DNA of 64,000 bases, from positions 186,001 to 250,000 of the forward strand of contig JAJNNX010000010.1 in the NCBI GenBank assembly GCA_023159155.1, given 5' to 3'. The translations under genes were made by a program, and so were the position numbers. The DNA is from Ustulina deusta (Eukaryota; Ascomycota; Sordariomycetes; Xylariales; Xylariaceae). The notes under the pieces were generated by a model. It was not told the DNA's origin and searched no databases. It saw only the letters and a program-made list of their open reading frames with translations. Of the stretch, positions 32,820-46,538 are shown in pieces. The number at the start of each line of letters is the position of its first letter. Position 1 is the stretch's first letter.

Positions 32820-35068
32820 AAATAATTTAAGTTTTATTAATAATTTATTATAATTCTAATTAAATAGTTATTATTTATAAAATATTTTAAATTTATATAT
32901 ATAAAACTAATAAAAATATTAATAAATTTATTTTTATATAAACTTTAAAAAAAATCTATATAAAACTTTTATAAATTAATATATAATACTAAATAAACTT
33001 ATAAAAACTATTAATAAATCAAACTTATAAGTTTAATTAAATAAAAATCTAACTTAAATAATTAAATTTTTAATGAACTTATTTATTAATTTTTAATAAA
33101 CTTTAAAAGTTTTAAAATAAACATTAATTATATAAAAAAAAAGCTTATTAAAATAATAAAACTTGTTTTATTTATAATAAAAAAAAGCATATATTAATTA
33201 ACTGTTTTAATTAAAAGCTAAAAGTTTTAGGTATTTAATTAATAAAAAAAACCTATAATAAAAATAGCTCTAATAGTTTATTTAATTTAAAAAATAAATA
33301 AAACTAATAAAATTTTTTTTATTAGTTTTTTATTTTATTTTAACTAAAATATATAATTAAAACAAATTAATTATTTTTAAAATATTTATTTAACTATAAA
33401 TTAATAATATTAAAATAAAAACTTTAATTTTATATAATATTAAAGTTTATATTTTTTTAATAATTAATTATAAGTTTATATAATAAGTTAAACAATAATT
33501 AAAAATAAAAATAGTTTATTTAATTAAACTTTAAAAATTTTATAATTATTAAAACAAAATAGTTAGCAAAATCTATAAATATTTTAAGTTATTAATTTTA
33601 GTTATAATATTATTATTAGTATTAAATAATTAATAAAATAAAATATTTTAATAAAAATTTAAAAATAATAGTTAATTTAGCTAAATAATTTATTTTTATT
33701 AGTTTAATTTTTATTAATAATTATAGTTAAACTTTTTAACTATAAATAATAAAATATAAACTTAAAAATATAAAAAAATAGTAATTAATATAATTAAGCG
33801 CTAAAAAATATTATTAAATATCAAAATAATTATTTTAAAAATAATTAAAACTAAAAAAATATAAAAAAAACTTAACACTTTTAAACTTAAAATAAAAAAA
33901 GTTTATATAATAATTTAAAAAAAAAAAAAACTAAGCTACTATTAAAAAAATTATATAAAACTTTTAAAACTATTTTTATTAAAATAAATAAAAATAACTA
34001 ATTAAAAAAATATTAAAAAAGTTTATTATAATTAAGTTTATAATAATTAAAAATAATTATATTAAACTACTAAAAAAAAACTTAAAAATAATTAATATTT
34101 TATAAAAAAAATAAATTTAAATTAATTGAGTAGTACTATAAAAGATTTTTAATAATAAACTAATTTTATTTAAAAAAAAAAACCCCTAAGGATATAAAAT
34201 TAATATAAAGCTTTTTACTTTTTTAACTATTGTACTTAAAAAAGGTCTTTTTAAAAAAGAAATTTAAAATTTTGCTACTATTATAACTAAAGTTTAATAT
34301 AGTACTAAAACTTAATAATAAAAAATATATTTTTAAACTTTATTAATATTAAATATTTATATAGTTTATTTTATTTAAAAAAAAATTTATAAATAAACTG
34401 CTAGCTATAAACTTTATTGAATAAAATATAAACTTAAATATTATTTTTATTTTATTTATATTTAAATTTAGATTAATTAAACATAAGTTTATAATTAATT
34501 ATTAAAAAAATATATATATATATTTAAAAAATTAAATTATATTAATTTTAAATATTAGTAGTATTATATTTAATTATTATAATATAATCTATTTTATAAA
34601 ACTAAATATTATTATTAATTATAAAATTATATTAATTTTTTTTTTTTAAACTTACAAAAAAATATTTTAATAAAAAGTTTTATTATTTAGTTTAAAAATA
34701 AAACCTATTTAATAGTAAGTTTTTATTAATACATAAATTTAAAAGTTTTTAAATAAATTTATAAATATTTATATAAATAATATTTTAATTTATTTTAAAA
34801 CTAAAAAATAGTATTAAACTTATTATAAAAAAATAATTTATTATTTATATTAAACTAAATATTAAAAAAATATTAAATAATTTTGTTTTAATATATTTAT
34901 TATTAAGTATTTAAAAATAGTTATAAAAACTAAAATAAAAATTAGAATTAACTTTATTAAAATTTAAGCAATTTTAAATTAGAACTTTAATAATTTTAAA
35001 AGTACTAAATTAATTTGGTTATTTTTTAAGCTTTATAATTATGTTTATATATTTATTTATTATATTAA

Positions 35069-37235
35069 TAAAATTACTATTTTTTTAAATTAACTACAAA
35101 AAAAAACCCCCCTATTTATAATAGAACTAAAACAAAAATAAGCTTTTAAATATATAAAATTATTAATATATAAAATATTTATTTTTGTTTTTTTTAAGCC
35201 TAGCTAACTAATATAAATAAAAATAAATATTTTATATAATATAATAAAAAAAGTTATTTAGTAATAATAAAAAAATATATTTTAAAAACTTATAAAGTAT
35301 TTTTTTAAAATAATAATATTAATTAAACAAGCTTACCTAATTTAAAACTATAAATTTTTAATAATAATATAAGCTTTAAAATATTATTATTTAGAATTTT
35401 TTAAAACTAAGTTTTTTATAATAACTAATTAATAAATTTTATTAATATAATAAATATATTAAGCTAACTTTTCATTAAACTTTAATATTATTTTTTAATA
35501 CTAATTAAAACAAAAAAATATAATAACTAATATTTTATTAAAAAAAATAATAAAACTTTTTATAATTAAAATTAAAAAAACAAAAAAAAAATAATAATAT
35601 TAAATTTTTTTAATAAAATATTAATTTTTATATTAATTATAAACTTTTTATTTAATATTTTTTTTAAAATTAACTTAATAAAGTTAATTAAACAAAAGAA
35701 CTAGTCATAAAATCTAAAAAATAAAAACAAAAAACTATATATATTTAAAGTTATTTTAAATAGTACTATTTTTTTTATATAGCTTTAATTTAAAAAGCTT
35801 ATATATTTTTAATTATTATATACTAAAGTTAATATAAAATAATTAAAATATTAAAACAAAAATATTACTAGTTTTATTTAAAATATAATTATAAAAAAAC
35901 AAAATATATTATAAAATAAAACTTTTAACTTTTTTTATTTATTATTTATATTAGTTATAATATAATAATATATAATAATAAATAATAAAAGTATATTATT
36001 TAACTAATAAAATTATAACTATATATAAATATTAAGCATTGCTTTAATAATATTTACTACTTTTAAACCTAAAAAGTAATAAAATTAACTAATTAAAAAT
36101 TAAACTAATAATTTTATTTTTATATTAATAAATATTAAAACAACTAAAATATTTATTTTTTTGTTTTAGATTTTATATATAATGCTTTATAATATTTATT
36201 AATTAATATATTATTACTAAAAATAATAATAAAAATTAAAATATAAAACTTTTTAATAATAAATATTAATAAAATAGTTATAAATTTTAATACTAAGTAA
36301 TAAACGCTTAAATTAATCCTTTCAACCGTAAACATTTAAAAAATAGTATATAATATAGCAATTTTTATATAAAAATAATATAAGCTATAAGCTAATAAAA
36401 AAAAACACTTAATAAAGTTTAAAATAAAAAATAAAGTTTTTTTAAAAAAGAAAAGTTTTATAATATAAGTACTACGTACTAAATTAAACTTTTAATTAGT
36501 TGGACTTTTTAAAATCCTAAAAAAATAAAGATTTAGCTATATTTTTAATTGATTTAATTTATATAAAATAAAAAACTTATTTTATATTAACTAATTATAA
36601 AAAATAAACAATAATTTTTTATTTTAATAAATCTAATTATTATTTTTAGCTAAAAATATTAATAATAAAATAAAGTTTAAAATTAAATAAATTAAATAAT
36701 TAAAAAGATATAAAAAAAATAAAAAACTATAGTATTAAATTGCTTAAAAAAGTTATAATCTTAATAATACTTAGTATATAGCTTAAAATTTTAAAAATAT
36801 ACTAATTAAACTTAACTAATTTTATAAAGTTTATAAAAAAATATTTAAACTTTTTATAAGATTATAAAAATAAATATATATAGCAATAGCTAATAAATTT
36901 ATAAATAATTATAAAAATAATAATAAAGCAATATAATATAAAAAAATTATATAAACTTAATATTATTAATAATTTTGAATTAAAATTATATTTAAACTTT
37001 TAGTTTTAAAAAGAAATAGTATAATAGTTAGTATAGTTTTAGCAAAACTTATAAAAATTTTAAACTTATATAGCAATAAAATAAAAAGTTTATATATAAA
37101 TTAACTTATAATTTTATAATTATATATATAAAGTTTATATTTATTTATTTTATAAACTTTGATTTTTTTTTAATTTAAAGTTTTTGTTTATAGTATTAAT
37201 AAACTAGCTATAAAAGCTTTATTTAATTAATTGTA
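35069..37235 (+). repeat. Left arm of a large imperfect palindrome
   Basis: Its reverse complement matches 38978-41400 in order over the whole length. Examples are the blocks at 36480-37000 against 39300-39800, and 35070-35560 against 40920-41400. The arm ends with AAATTACTATTTTTTT at the outer side. Mismatches appear to be mostly transitions. The arms are probably two opposed copies of one transposon family decayed by RIP. Confidence 0.65.
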
Positions 37236-38977
37236 ACAATTTATATATAAAGCTTTATATTTTTATTTTAAATTAAACTATTTATTTTTAATTATATTTT
37301 ATTTAGTAGAACTAAAAAAAAAAAATTTTGATTAGTTTCATATAATTTTTTTATATATATAATATAATTATAACTATTGTTTTATTTAATAAACTAAACT
37401 ATAAAATTAATTATAAACTTTTTTATAATTTTTATTTTTTATATAATTAATTTATATATAAAAAACTTTTAAATACTTTTTTTATATAGTTATTTTTAAT
37501 TTTATACAAAATAAACTAAAAAAGTTTTTTTTTAACTTTTTATATAAATAATATATAAAAACTATTTAAATATTGTTATATAGCTATTTTTTTTAACTTT
37601 ATATAAGCTATATTAACCTTACTTTTTTTTTATTAACTTATTATATAAATAACTAAACAATTTTTTTTTAGTTATTATATATTATAATAATTAAACTTTT
37701 AATTAAATTTTTATATAAAAACTTAATTAAAAAAACAATATTTTAATAAAGCTTTAGTAAAAATATATTAAATAAATAACTAAAAACTATTTATAATATA
37801 TTTTATAATTATTATATTTAAATATAAAATAATATTAAAAATATATAATAATTTTTATAAATAAATAGTTAAATATTATAATTAAATTAATTAAATTAAT
37901 TAAATAAAATAAATTATATAAATTTTATTAAAAAATATTATATATTAATAAATTTGTTTAACTTTTTAATAATAAACTATAATTATTAAATAACTTATTT
38001 TAACTACTTATTTGCTTTTAAACTTTTATTTAGCAAGATTTTTATTTTATTTTTAATTTTAGTTAAAAAATTATTTTGGTTTATATAAAATATTTGTTTT
38101 AGCTAAACAAAAAAAGCTAGCTATAAAACTAGCTATATAAAAAGTTTATTATTTTAGTATTAAATAAAATTAAATTTTTTTTAAATATAGATTTTTATAT
38201 TTAGTTTTATTTTATTTATATAATTAATTTATTAATATAACAAAATAATAATAATTAATATTAAAATAATATTATTAAATTAATTATATATAATATTTAA
38301 TATAGTTATTTTAATTATTTTAATAATTAAATTAAATAGTTAGGCCTATAAAAACTTATATAACTAAAAACTAAATAGATTTTTTATATTTTATATAAAA
38401 AATATATTTAGTACTTTTTATATTTTTAAAAATTTTAAATTTTTATATATAAATAAAGCATTAAATATAATATAATATATTATATAATGTTTGTTTTTAT
38501 AGATTTATTTTATATATGTTATATATATATTATTTAAAATAAAACCTATTAATAATATAATTATTATTTAAATTAAAATTAAAATATTTTAATAAAATTA
38601 TATTATAAATTATATAATTATTATATAGATTTATAAAATTTAATATTACTAGTTTATAAATAAATAATATATTTAGTTTTTATAACATTAAACTTTTTAG
38701 TAAAAAAAAACATAAACTATAGTAAGCTAAGTTTTATATAAAACTAAAAAAAAAAGTTCTAGCTAGCTTATTTTATAAAGTTTAATAATAAATAAATTAT
38801 ATTATTATTTAAAAAAAATATTATTTCAATTTAAAAAAACTAAACAAACTAATTTAACCTAATTAAATTTTATATAATTAATTTTGCTTAATAATATATT
38901 TTATAATAAGCAAAAAATATATATATTAGTAATATTTACTAGCTAAAAATAATATATAATTTATATATTATATATTA

Positions 38978-41400
38978 TAATTAATTAAGTAAAGCTTTTA
39001 TAGCTAGTTTATTAATACTATAAACAAAGATTTTAAATTAAAAAAAAAAATTTAAAGTTTATAAAATAAATAAATATAGACTTTATATATATAGCTATAA
39101 AGTTATAGGTTAGTTTATATAGAAACTTTTTATTTTATTACTATATAAGTTTAAAGTTTTTATAAGTCCTGCTAAAACTATACTAATTATACTAAAACTA
39201 TACTAATTATTATATTACTTTTTTTTAAAACTAAAAGTTTAAATATAATTTTAATTTAAAGTTACTAATAATATTAAATTTATATAAATTTTTTTTATTA
39301 TATTGCTTTTTTATTATTTTTATAATTACTTATAAATTTATTAACTATTGCTATATATATTTATTTTTATAATTTTATAAAGAATTTAAAAGTTTTTTTA
39401 TAAGTTTTATAAAATTAGTTAAGCTTAATTAGTATATTTTTAAAATTTTAAGCTATATATTAAATATTATTAAAATTATAGCTTTTTTAAGCAACCTAGT
39501 ATTATAGCTTTTTATTTTTTTTATATATTTTTAATTATTTAATTTGTTTAATTTTAAATTTTATTTTACTATTAATATTTTTGGCTAAAAATAATAATTA
39601 GATTTATTAAAATAAAAAATTATTACTTATTTGTTATAATTAATTAGTATAAAATAAGTTTTTTATTTTATAAAAATTAAGCAAATTAAAAATATAGCTA
39701 AATTTTTATTTTTTTAAAATTTTAAAAAGTTTAACTAATTAAAAATCTAATCTAATAGTTAGTACTTATATTATAAAGCTTTTTTTTTTTAATTTTATTT
39801 CTTTTTTAATTTATTAAATATTTCTTTTTGTTAGTTTATAGTTTATATTATTTTTATATAAAAGTTGCTATATTATATATGATTTTTTAAACGTTTTAGG
39901 TTTAACGGACTAGTTTAAATATTTATTATTTAATATTAAAATTTATAATAGTTTTATTAATATTTATTATTAAAAAGTTTTATATTTTAATTTTTATTAC
40001 TATTTTTAGTAATAATATATTAATTAATAAATATTATAAAGAATTATATATAAAATCTAAAATAAAAAAATAAATACTTTAATTATTTTAGTATTTATTA
40101 ATATAAAAATAAAGTTATTAGTTTAGTTTTTAATTAGTTAATTTTATTGCTTTTTAAATCTAAAGGTAGTAAATATTACTAAAGTAGTACTTAATACTTA
40201 TAAAACTATTAATTATTACTATAAATTTAAAAATAAACAGTTTTATATTATTTAATATTTATATGTTTACTATACTAAAAAATTTATATAAATTTATATA
40301 ATAATATATAGCTAGTAATTCTATAATATTTAATTTTTTATTAAATAAAGTTATAATTAAATAATTAAACTTATTTATAAATATTTATATATAGTTATAA
40401 CTTTATTAGTTAGGTAGCATATTTTTATTATTTATTACTATATATTATTATACTATAGCTAATATAAATAATAAGTAAAAAAAACTAAAAGTTTTATTTT
40501 ATAATATTTTGTTTTTTTTATAGTTATAATAATTATATATATATTATTTATAATTATATTTTAAATAAAATTAATAATATTTTTGTTTTAATATTTTAAT
40601 TATTTTGTATTAATTTTAGTATATAATAATTAAAAATATATAAGCTTTTTAAATTAAAGCTATATAAAAAAAAATAGTTTTATTTAAAGTAATTTTAAAT
40701 ATATATAATTTTTTATTTTTATTTTTTAGATTTTATAGCTAGTTTTTTTATTTAATTAAGTTTATTAAGTTAGCTTTTTAAAAAGTATTAAATAAAAAGT
40801 TTATAATTAACATAAAATTTAGTATTTTATTAAGCAGAATTAATACTATTATTTTTTTTTTAGCTTTTTTAGCTTTAATTATAAAAAGTTTAGCTATTTT
40901 TTTTAATAAAGTATTAATTATTATATTTTTTTATTTTAGTTAGTATTACAAAATAATATTAAAGTTTAATAAAAAATTAGCTTAGTATATTTGTTATATT
41001 AATAAAATCTATTTATTTAAAAAAAATAGTAAAGTTTAATAATTAATTATTATAAAAAGTTTAGTTCTAAAAAGTTTTAAATAATAATATTTTAAAGTTT
41101 ATATTATTACTAAAAATTTATAGTTTTAAATTAAATAAGCTTGCTTAGTTAGTATTATTGTTTTAAAAAAATATTTTATAAGTTTTTAGGTTATATTTTT
41201 TGTTACTACTAGATAATTTTTTTTTTTATATTATATAAAGTATTTATTTTTATTTGTATTAGTTAGCTAAGCCTAAAAAAAATTAAAACAAATATTTTAT
41301 ATATTAGTAGTTTTATATATTTAAAATTTTATTTTTGTTCTAGTCTTATTATAAATAAATTTTTTTTTTAATAATTAATTTAAAAAAGTAGTAATTTTAT
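38978..41400 (-). repeat. Right arm of the large imperfect palindrome
   Basis: Inverted partner of 35069-37235. It is about 250 bp longer, mainly through extra sequence at roughly 40190-40380. The outer end (AAAAAGTAGTAATTTTAT, up to 41400) matches the outer left end, after which the flanks differ. The inner 250 bp (38978-39225) recur in direct orientation at 51970-52225. The spacer between the arms is about 1.74 kb. Confidence 0.65.
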
Positions 41401-43140
41401 AGCTATAGTATACTAGTGTCCTAGTGTTCTTACTTAAGCAAATATACCAAGATTAGGTTTATTAAGCTTATATTTACTAATTAAATATCTAAAACTAGCA
41501 ATTATTTCGCTATAATATTATATTAACTCTAACGCTAAAATTAACTAAACTTTGTATTTAAAAAATATCTATACTACTATTTAAATGTTCTAGTATTATT
41601 ATTTTATTATAAATAGGACTAATATTATATAATATAAATATTTTTTAATTTTTATTTTATTTTAAATATAGATTCTTTAGTTTAAAAATTAATATAATTA
41701 TAGTTTTATATTTTTACTAATCTATTAGCACACCCTATTCAAAATTCTTATTATTTATATAGTACTACTGCCGGTCAAGCTTATAAATAATATATATTAA
41801 ACAAAATAGCTGCTATATTTAAAAGACTTAGTAGTTTTTTTAGTAATTTTTTCCTAGATTTATATATTTGCTATTTATATAGACCTTATATAAATAAATA
41901 AAATCTAATTTATGCTAGTCCGTATAGTATCCAAATATATTTTTTGATTTATAAACATTTTTATAACTATTCTTTTTATATAATAGCCTTGCTTCTTCTT
42001 TTTATTTAATATATTATAAATTTAGATTTAAGCGTTTTTATTAGTATAATTACTTTTATTTTAATTTTTTGCGTTAGTTAACTATATACTTTATAAGTTG
42101 TTAACTGTAACATTATAAATAGTACTATTAATTAAATTATTATTTTATTTAATAATAATAAGCATTATTATAAGCTTACTAATTAAAAGTACTTTATTTA
42201 TGTTTATTTTTTTGTTTAAATTATTACTAGATTATTTATTGTTATATTTAATAAATATTAAAAAATTTAAAAATATATAAAATAATTTGCTAAAAAAGCA
42301 TTTAGAACGTTTATATATTAAGCTTAAAAATAATATATAATAAATAAAATAACTATTATAGCTATTTTAAAAATAAGTAATATATAGTTTTATATAGATT
42401 TACCCGATTTATCAATTAGATTAAATAAAATAAAATAAATGTAATAGTTAGGTTTAGGTTTAAGTTTACTAGACTTTTGTTTTATTTATTTGTAGCAAAA
42501 AAATTGAATAGTAAATTTATTATTTTTTATATTGGATTAGAAATATTTTCCGAATGTAATAAGACAAAAATATACTTAAGAAATAAAAGTATAAATATAG
42601 AAATATATATATTAACGTTATATTTTATATAGGTTATAAGTATTATTATAGATTTAGTGCTATATAATTATTTTGATATAGCTAATAGTTATACTTATAT
42701 TATTAATATAAATAGAAGTAACTAGAGTTAATTAGATAATAATACTAGTAGATCTAATAGATTTGTTTTATTTATATTTAATTTGGAAGATAAACGCCCC
42801 GTTTTTTTTTAGTTAATTATTAAAGCTTTAAAGTTTAATATTTATTTAAATTAAGTTTAGAACTTATAAGTTAATTAAAAGTTAGATTTTAAAAATATTT
42901 TAATTTGGTTTAATTTAAGATTTAAAACTAAATATAGATTTAGTAAAAATAATAAATTATATATTTATAAATTAAGTTCTAATTTTTATAATATTGTTTT
43001 TGTTGTTATATTTTATGTTCTATTGTTTAATATAAAACAAATATTATAAATGCTTAAAAATAATAAAATAGATCTTAATAATAAAAAAAGAAAAGTTTGT
43101 TAGTTAGAAAAGTTTAAAACGTTTATTATTATTTTAAATA

Positions 43141-45000
43141 ACGTAGGATACAAGCTAATTGCTAACACAAGTCAATTGCCAACTTTTTCGCACTTTCGTA
43201 CGCTTTTTTTTTAATTACTATTTTTATAACTAATAACAATAGCACTTTTTTAGAACAAAACAAACTTGCAGCTTATATTAGAAGCTTTTAATTGTAACAA
43301 AAAATTAACTATTAATTATGTAGCACAAATCTATAATATTCCTTATATAACCCTTTGTAATTAGCGCACTAGCAAACAAACCTAACAAATATTTATTGTA
43401 TAACATTAAAAATTAACCGAACTTAAAAAAAATACTATTATATAATATATTATAAACTTAGTTTTGCAATTTTTTTTGCTTTAAATAAGTAGTATTAAAA
43501 ATATAGCTAATTAATTGCTATATAAATATAATATACCTAAAGTTAGCGTTAATTAGGCTTTAAACTTTATATAATAATATTTTATACTTAAAATATGTTT
43601 TAATTAAAAAATTAATTACTAGCGAGTTTTTTGCAAAAATTTTATTATATATAATAAATAGTTTAAGCTTATATAAAATATAATAACTAAATATAGTATT
43701 TTAAAAAAAAATATTTATAATTTTAATAAAACAAGCTTTATAATAAGCCGAATTTTGTTTGAAATAGTTATAATAACATCTAATTAGTACGGATAACTAA
43801 GGGCTGTTTAGCTAGGCAATCATAAATAGTTAATTGTTATTTAAAGTATTAGTTTGTATAGTTATATAGTTCTACTATATATTATTTTAGCAAGCAAAAC
43901 TTATTTTTTATTCTAGTATGCTAATAGTTAACTATTATATAATTAAAAAATTATAGTTATAAAAAATAACTAAATAATAAATAAACAAAGTTTAAATTAA
44001 ATTAATTATTTTAATTTATATATAGCTAGTTATATAAAAAATATTTATTGCTTATTAATTTTTAATAGCTATAAAAACTATTATTTAACTAATTTTAAAC
44101 TATATTGCAAAAACTACAATATTATTACTTTTTGTATGCCTGCTTATTTGTTATACCAATTTTAACTTTTTAATATTAGTTGTTTTAGTTTATTAAAACG
44201 TTTATATATAAAAAAAATTAATAATTTAATATAAACATATATTATTTATATTATTAAAAAAAATCTTTTTGTTATGTTTTATAAAGCATATAAAGCTTTT
44301 ATAATAAAATCTAATATTTAAAAAAGTTTTAAAAGCACTAAATTAGTACTATACGATCTAAAATATATATTTTTTTAGCTTAAAGTCTAATTATTAATTA
44401 AAATACTTTTTAAATTATTTAACAAACTTTTAGTTCTTTAATAATTAAAGATTTTATATAATATAATTAATATATAATTATAAACTAAATATATTAAAAA
44501 TAAAGTTATATAATATTAAAGTAGCTTACTAAATACTATTTTAAATATTATTAATTATATTATAAAAAATATAATATTGCTTATATATAAGGTTATATTA
44601 TTAAAAAAAAAATTGCTAAACTTTATATAGCAAATAAAATGTTTAGCTAATACTGCTATACAAAAAAAAATATATATATAAAATAAAAAGTTATTTATTG
44701 TATAGAAAAAACAAAATTTTAAAACCGAACAGGTTATTAAAAAGCAAATAATAAAAGAAATATAGCAAAGTAGTTGTTATACAAAAAAAGATGTATTGTA
44801 TATATAACAATATAAAATATGCAGCAAGCCTAGGTATAACTTGCGCACTTGTTAAAATAATATAAAAACATCTAGCAATAATATTTCCGATTAGATCTAA
44901 TTGATTTTTTATGTTATAGTTAAATTATTTGACTTGTACGTACAAAAGTGCAAAAAAGTTGGCAATTGACTTGTATTAGCAATTAGCTTGTGTCCTATGT
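43141..45000 (+). mobile_element. RIP-decayed pogo/Fot1-like DNA transposon (1860 bp)
   Basis: It is flanked by TA on each side (43139-43140 and 45001-45002). The terminal inverted repeats are about 62 bp: ACGTAGGATACAAGCTAATT at the left, against ACATAGGACACAAGCTAATT read from the right end on the minus strand. The few mismatches are all transitions. Length and TA duplication fit Tc1/mariner elements of the pogo/Fot1 group. Inside, on the + strand at about 43291-43380, one frame still reads KKLTINYVAQIYNIP...TLCN, recognisable as the N-terminal helix-turn-helix of Fot1-type transposases. Many stops make the copy dead. Confidence 0.85.
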
Positions 45001-45820
45001 TAGGTCTATAAATATATATATATTTTTTTTTATTAAGTATAAAAAATAACTATAAAATTATATTAGTATTTATTTTAAAAACTATTATTTTTATTATTTA
45101 TTATTTTTAATAATAAATCTAGTGCTTTTATATCTTTTTTTATAAATAATAATTTATTTATTTTTATAAATATATAATTTTTTTTTAACTATTTTATATT
45201 TATACCTTAATATAACTTAGGGTTTTAGTTGGACAGGTATATATAAAAAAATCCTTATAATTTAAAATATATTTTTTATAAGTATTTATTTATAACTAAA
45301 AAATTGTTTTAATAACTAAAAATTTGTTTGTAATATTAAAATATATTTTTATTATTTAATAGTATATTATTAATTATAATATATTTATTATTACTATTAA
45401 ATAAAGATATATTTTAATACTTATTTATATAATAATAAAAACTAAAACTTTAATTTTATATTATTTTATATATTTTAGTTAGACCGTATAAATATAAAAA
45501 CTTAGGTTATATTATATTAAATTAGCAATTTGGATATATTTAAAACTAGAACTATAAAAAAGCAAGTTTTAGTTTATTCTAATATAAAAAAAAAAAGCTT
45601 AAAAAAAAGTAGTACTTTTTAGAAATTAGTTTTTTTTTCCTAAAAAAAGGGCTTAAGCTTGCAAAAAAATATAAGTCCTTTTTAATAAAGCCCTTTTTTA
45701 ATAAATAGGTTAAAACCTAACTAACTTTTTTAAGGAAAGCTTATTTTAAATATATAAACTTATAAAAAAGTATAACTTATATATTTTTTTGTTTAAATAA
45801 TTATTTATTTAATTAATTAT

Positions 45821-46296
45821 TGTTAGAATAAATTACTAAGCGTTACTATTACACTAAAAAACTAAAGAACTATAAACATTACAACTTTTATATATATTAG
45901 CTTTATTATATTATTATAACATAACAAATGCTTTTTAAAATATAAAGTAAACTAGTATGTTCTATATACTAATATATTTTAGGGCGTATTACATTTTACT
46001 AAAAGCAAGCTTTTATATAAGCTTAAACTATAGATTTATAGTAACTTAGGTTGACTTTTTAATCGTAGTATATGCATAACTATTTTAGTGTACTAATTAT
46101 AACTTTTACTAATTGTTAGTTTAGCTATTTTTTAGCTAATAAAATAAGTATAAAACTTTCGGTTCAATTAATACAAATAATAGTACTACTTGTTAAAACA
46201 AATTGCTAAGCGTTACTATTACGCTAAAAAACTAAAAAATTATAAGTATTGCAGCTTTTGTATATATTAGTTTTATTATGCTATTATAGCATAATA
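45821..46296. mobile_element. Miniature LTR retroelement (TRIM-like), 476 bp
   Basis: Two direct repeats of 106 bp each (45821-45926 and 46191-46296) begin TGTTA and end ATAACA/ATAATA, as LTRs do. The element is flanked by the 5-bp duplication ATTAT (45816-45820 and 46297-46301), and the other R1 copy has a single ATTAT at the matching place. The internal part is only 264 bp, too short for any retrotransposon protein. The two LTRs differ only by transitions. A deleted derivative of a larger element is the alternative to a true TRIM. Confidence 0.85.
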
Positions 46297-46538
46297 ATTA
46301 TTTTTATAAATAAAACTTATTTTTTTATTATTTTAAATATAATATATTTAAAAACTAATAGTTAAAATATATTGTTTATATATATTTTAATATTAAAATA
46401 GTATAGTATTAAATCTTTAAATATTATTTTTTTAAAATATAATATAAACTTTTTTTTAGATTTTATATTAACTGTTTTTTTTAAAAAGTTATTTTATATT
46501 TTTTTTTATAAATTTTTTAGTTTTTATATATTATTACT

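Noticed and set aside
36153..36335. 60-codon minus-strand ORF rich in Ile/Lys/Tyr
   Set aside because: Composition-driven; it lies within the palindrome arm and has no domain.
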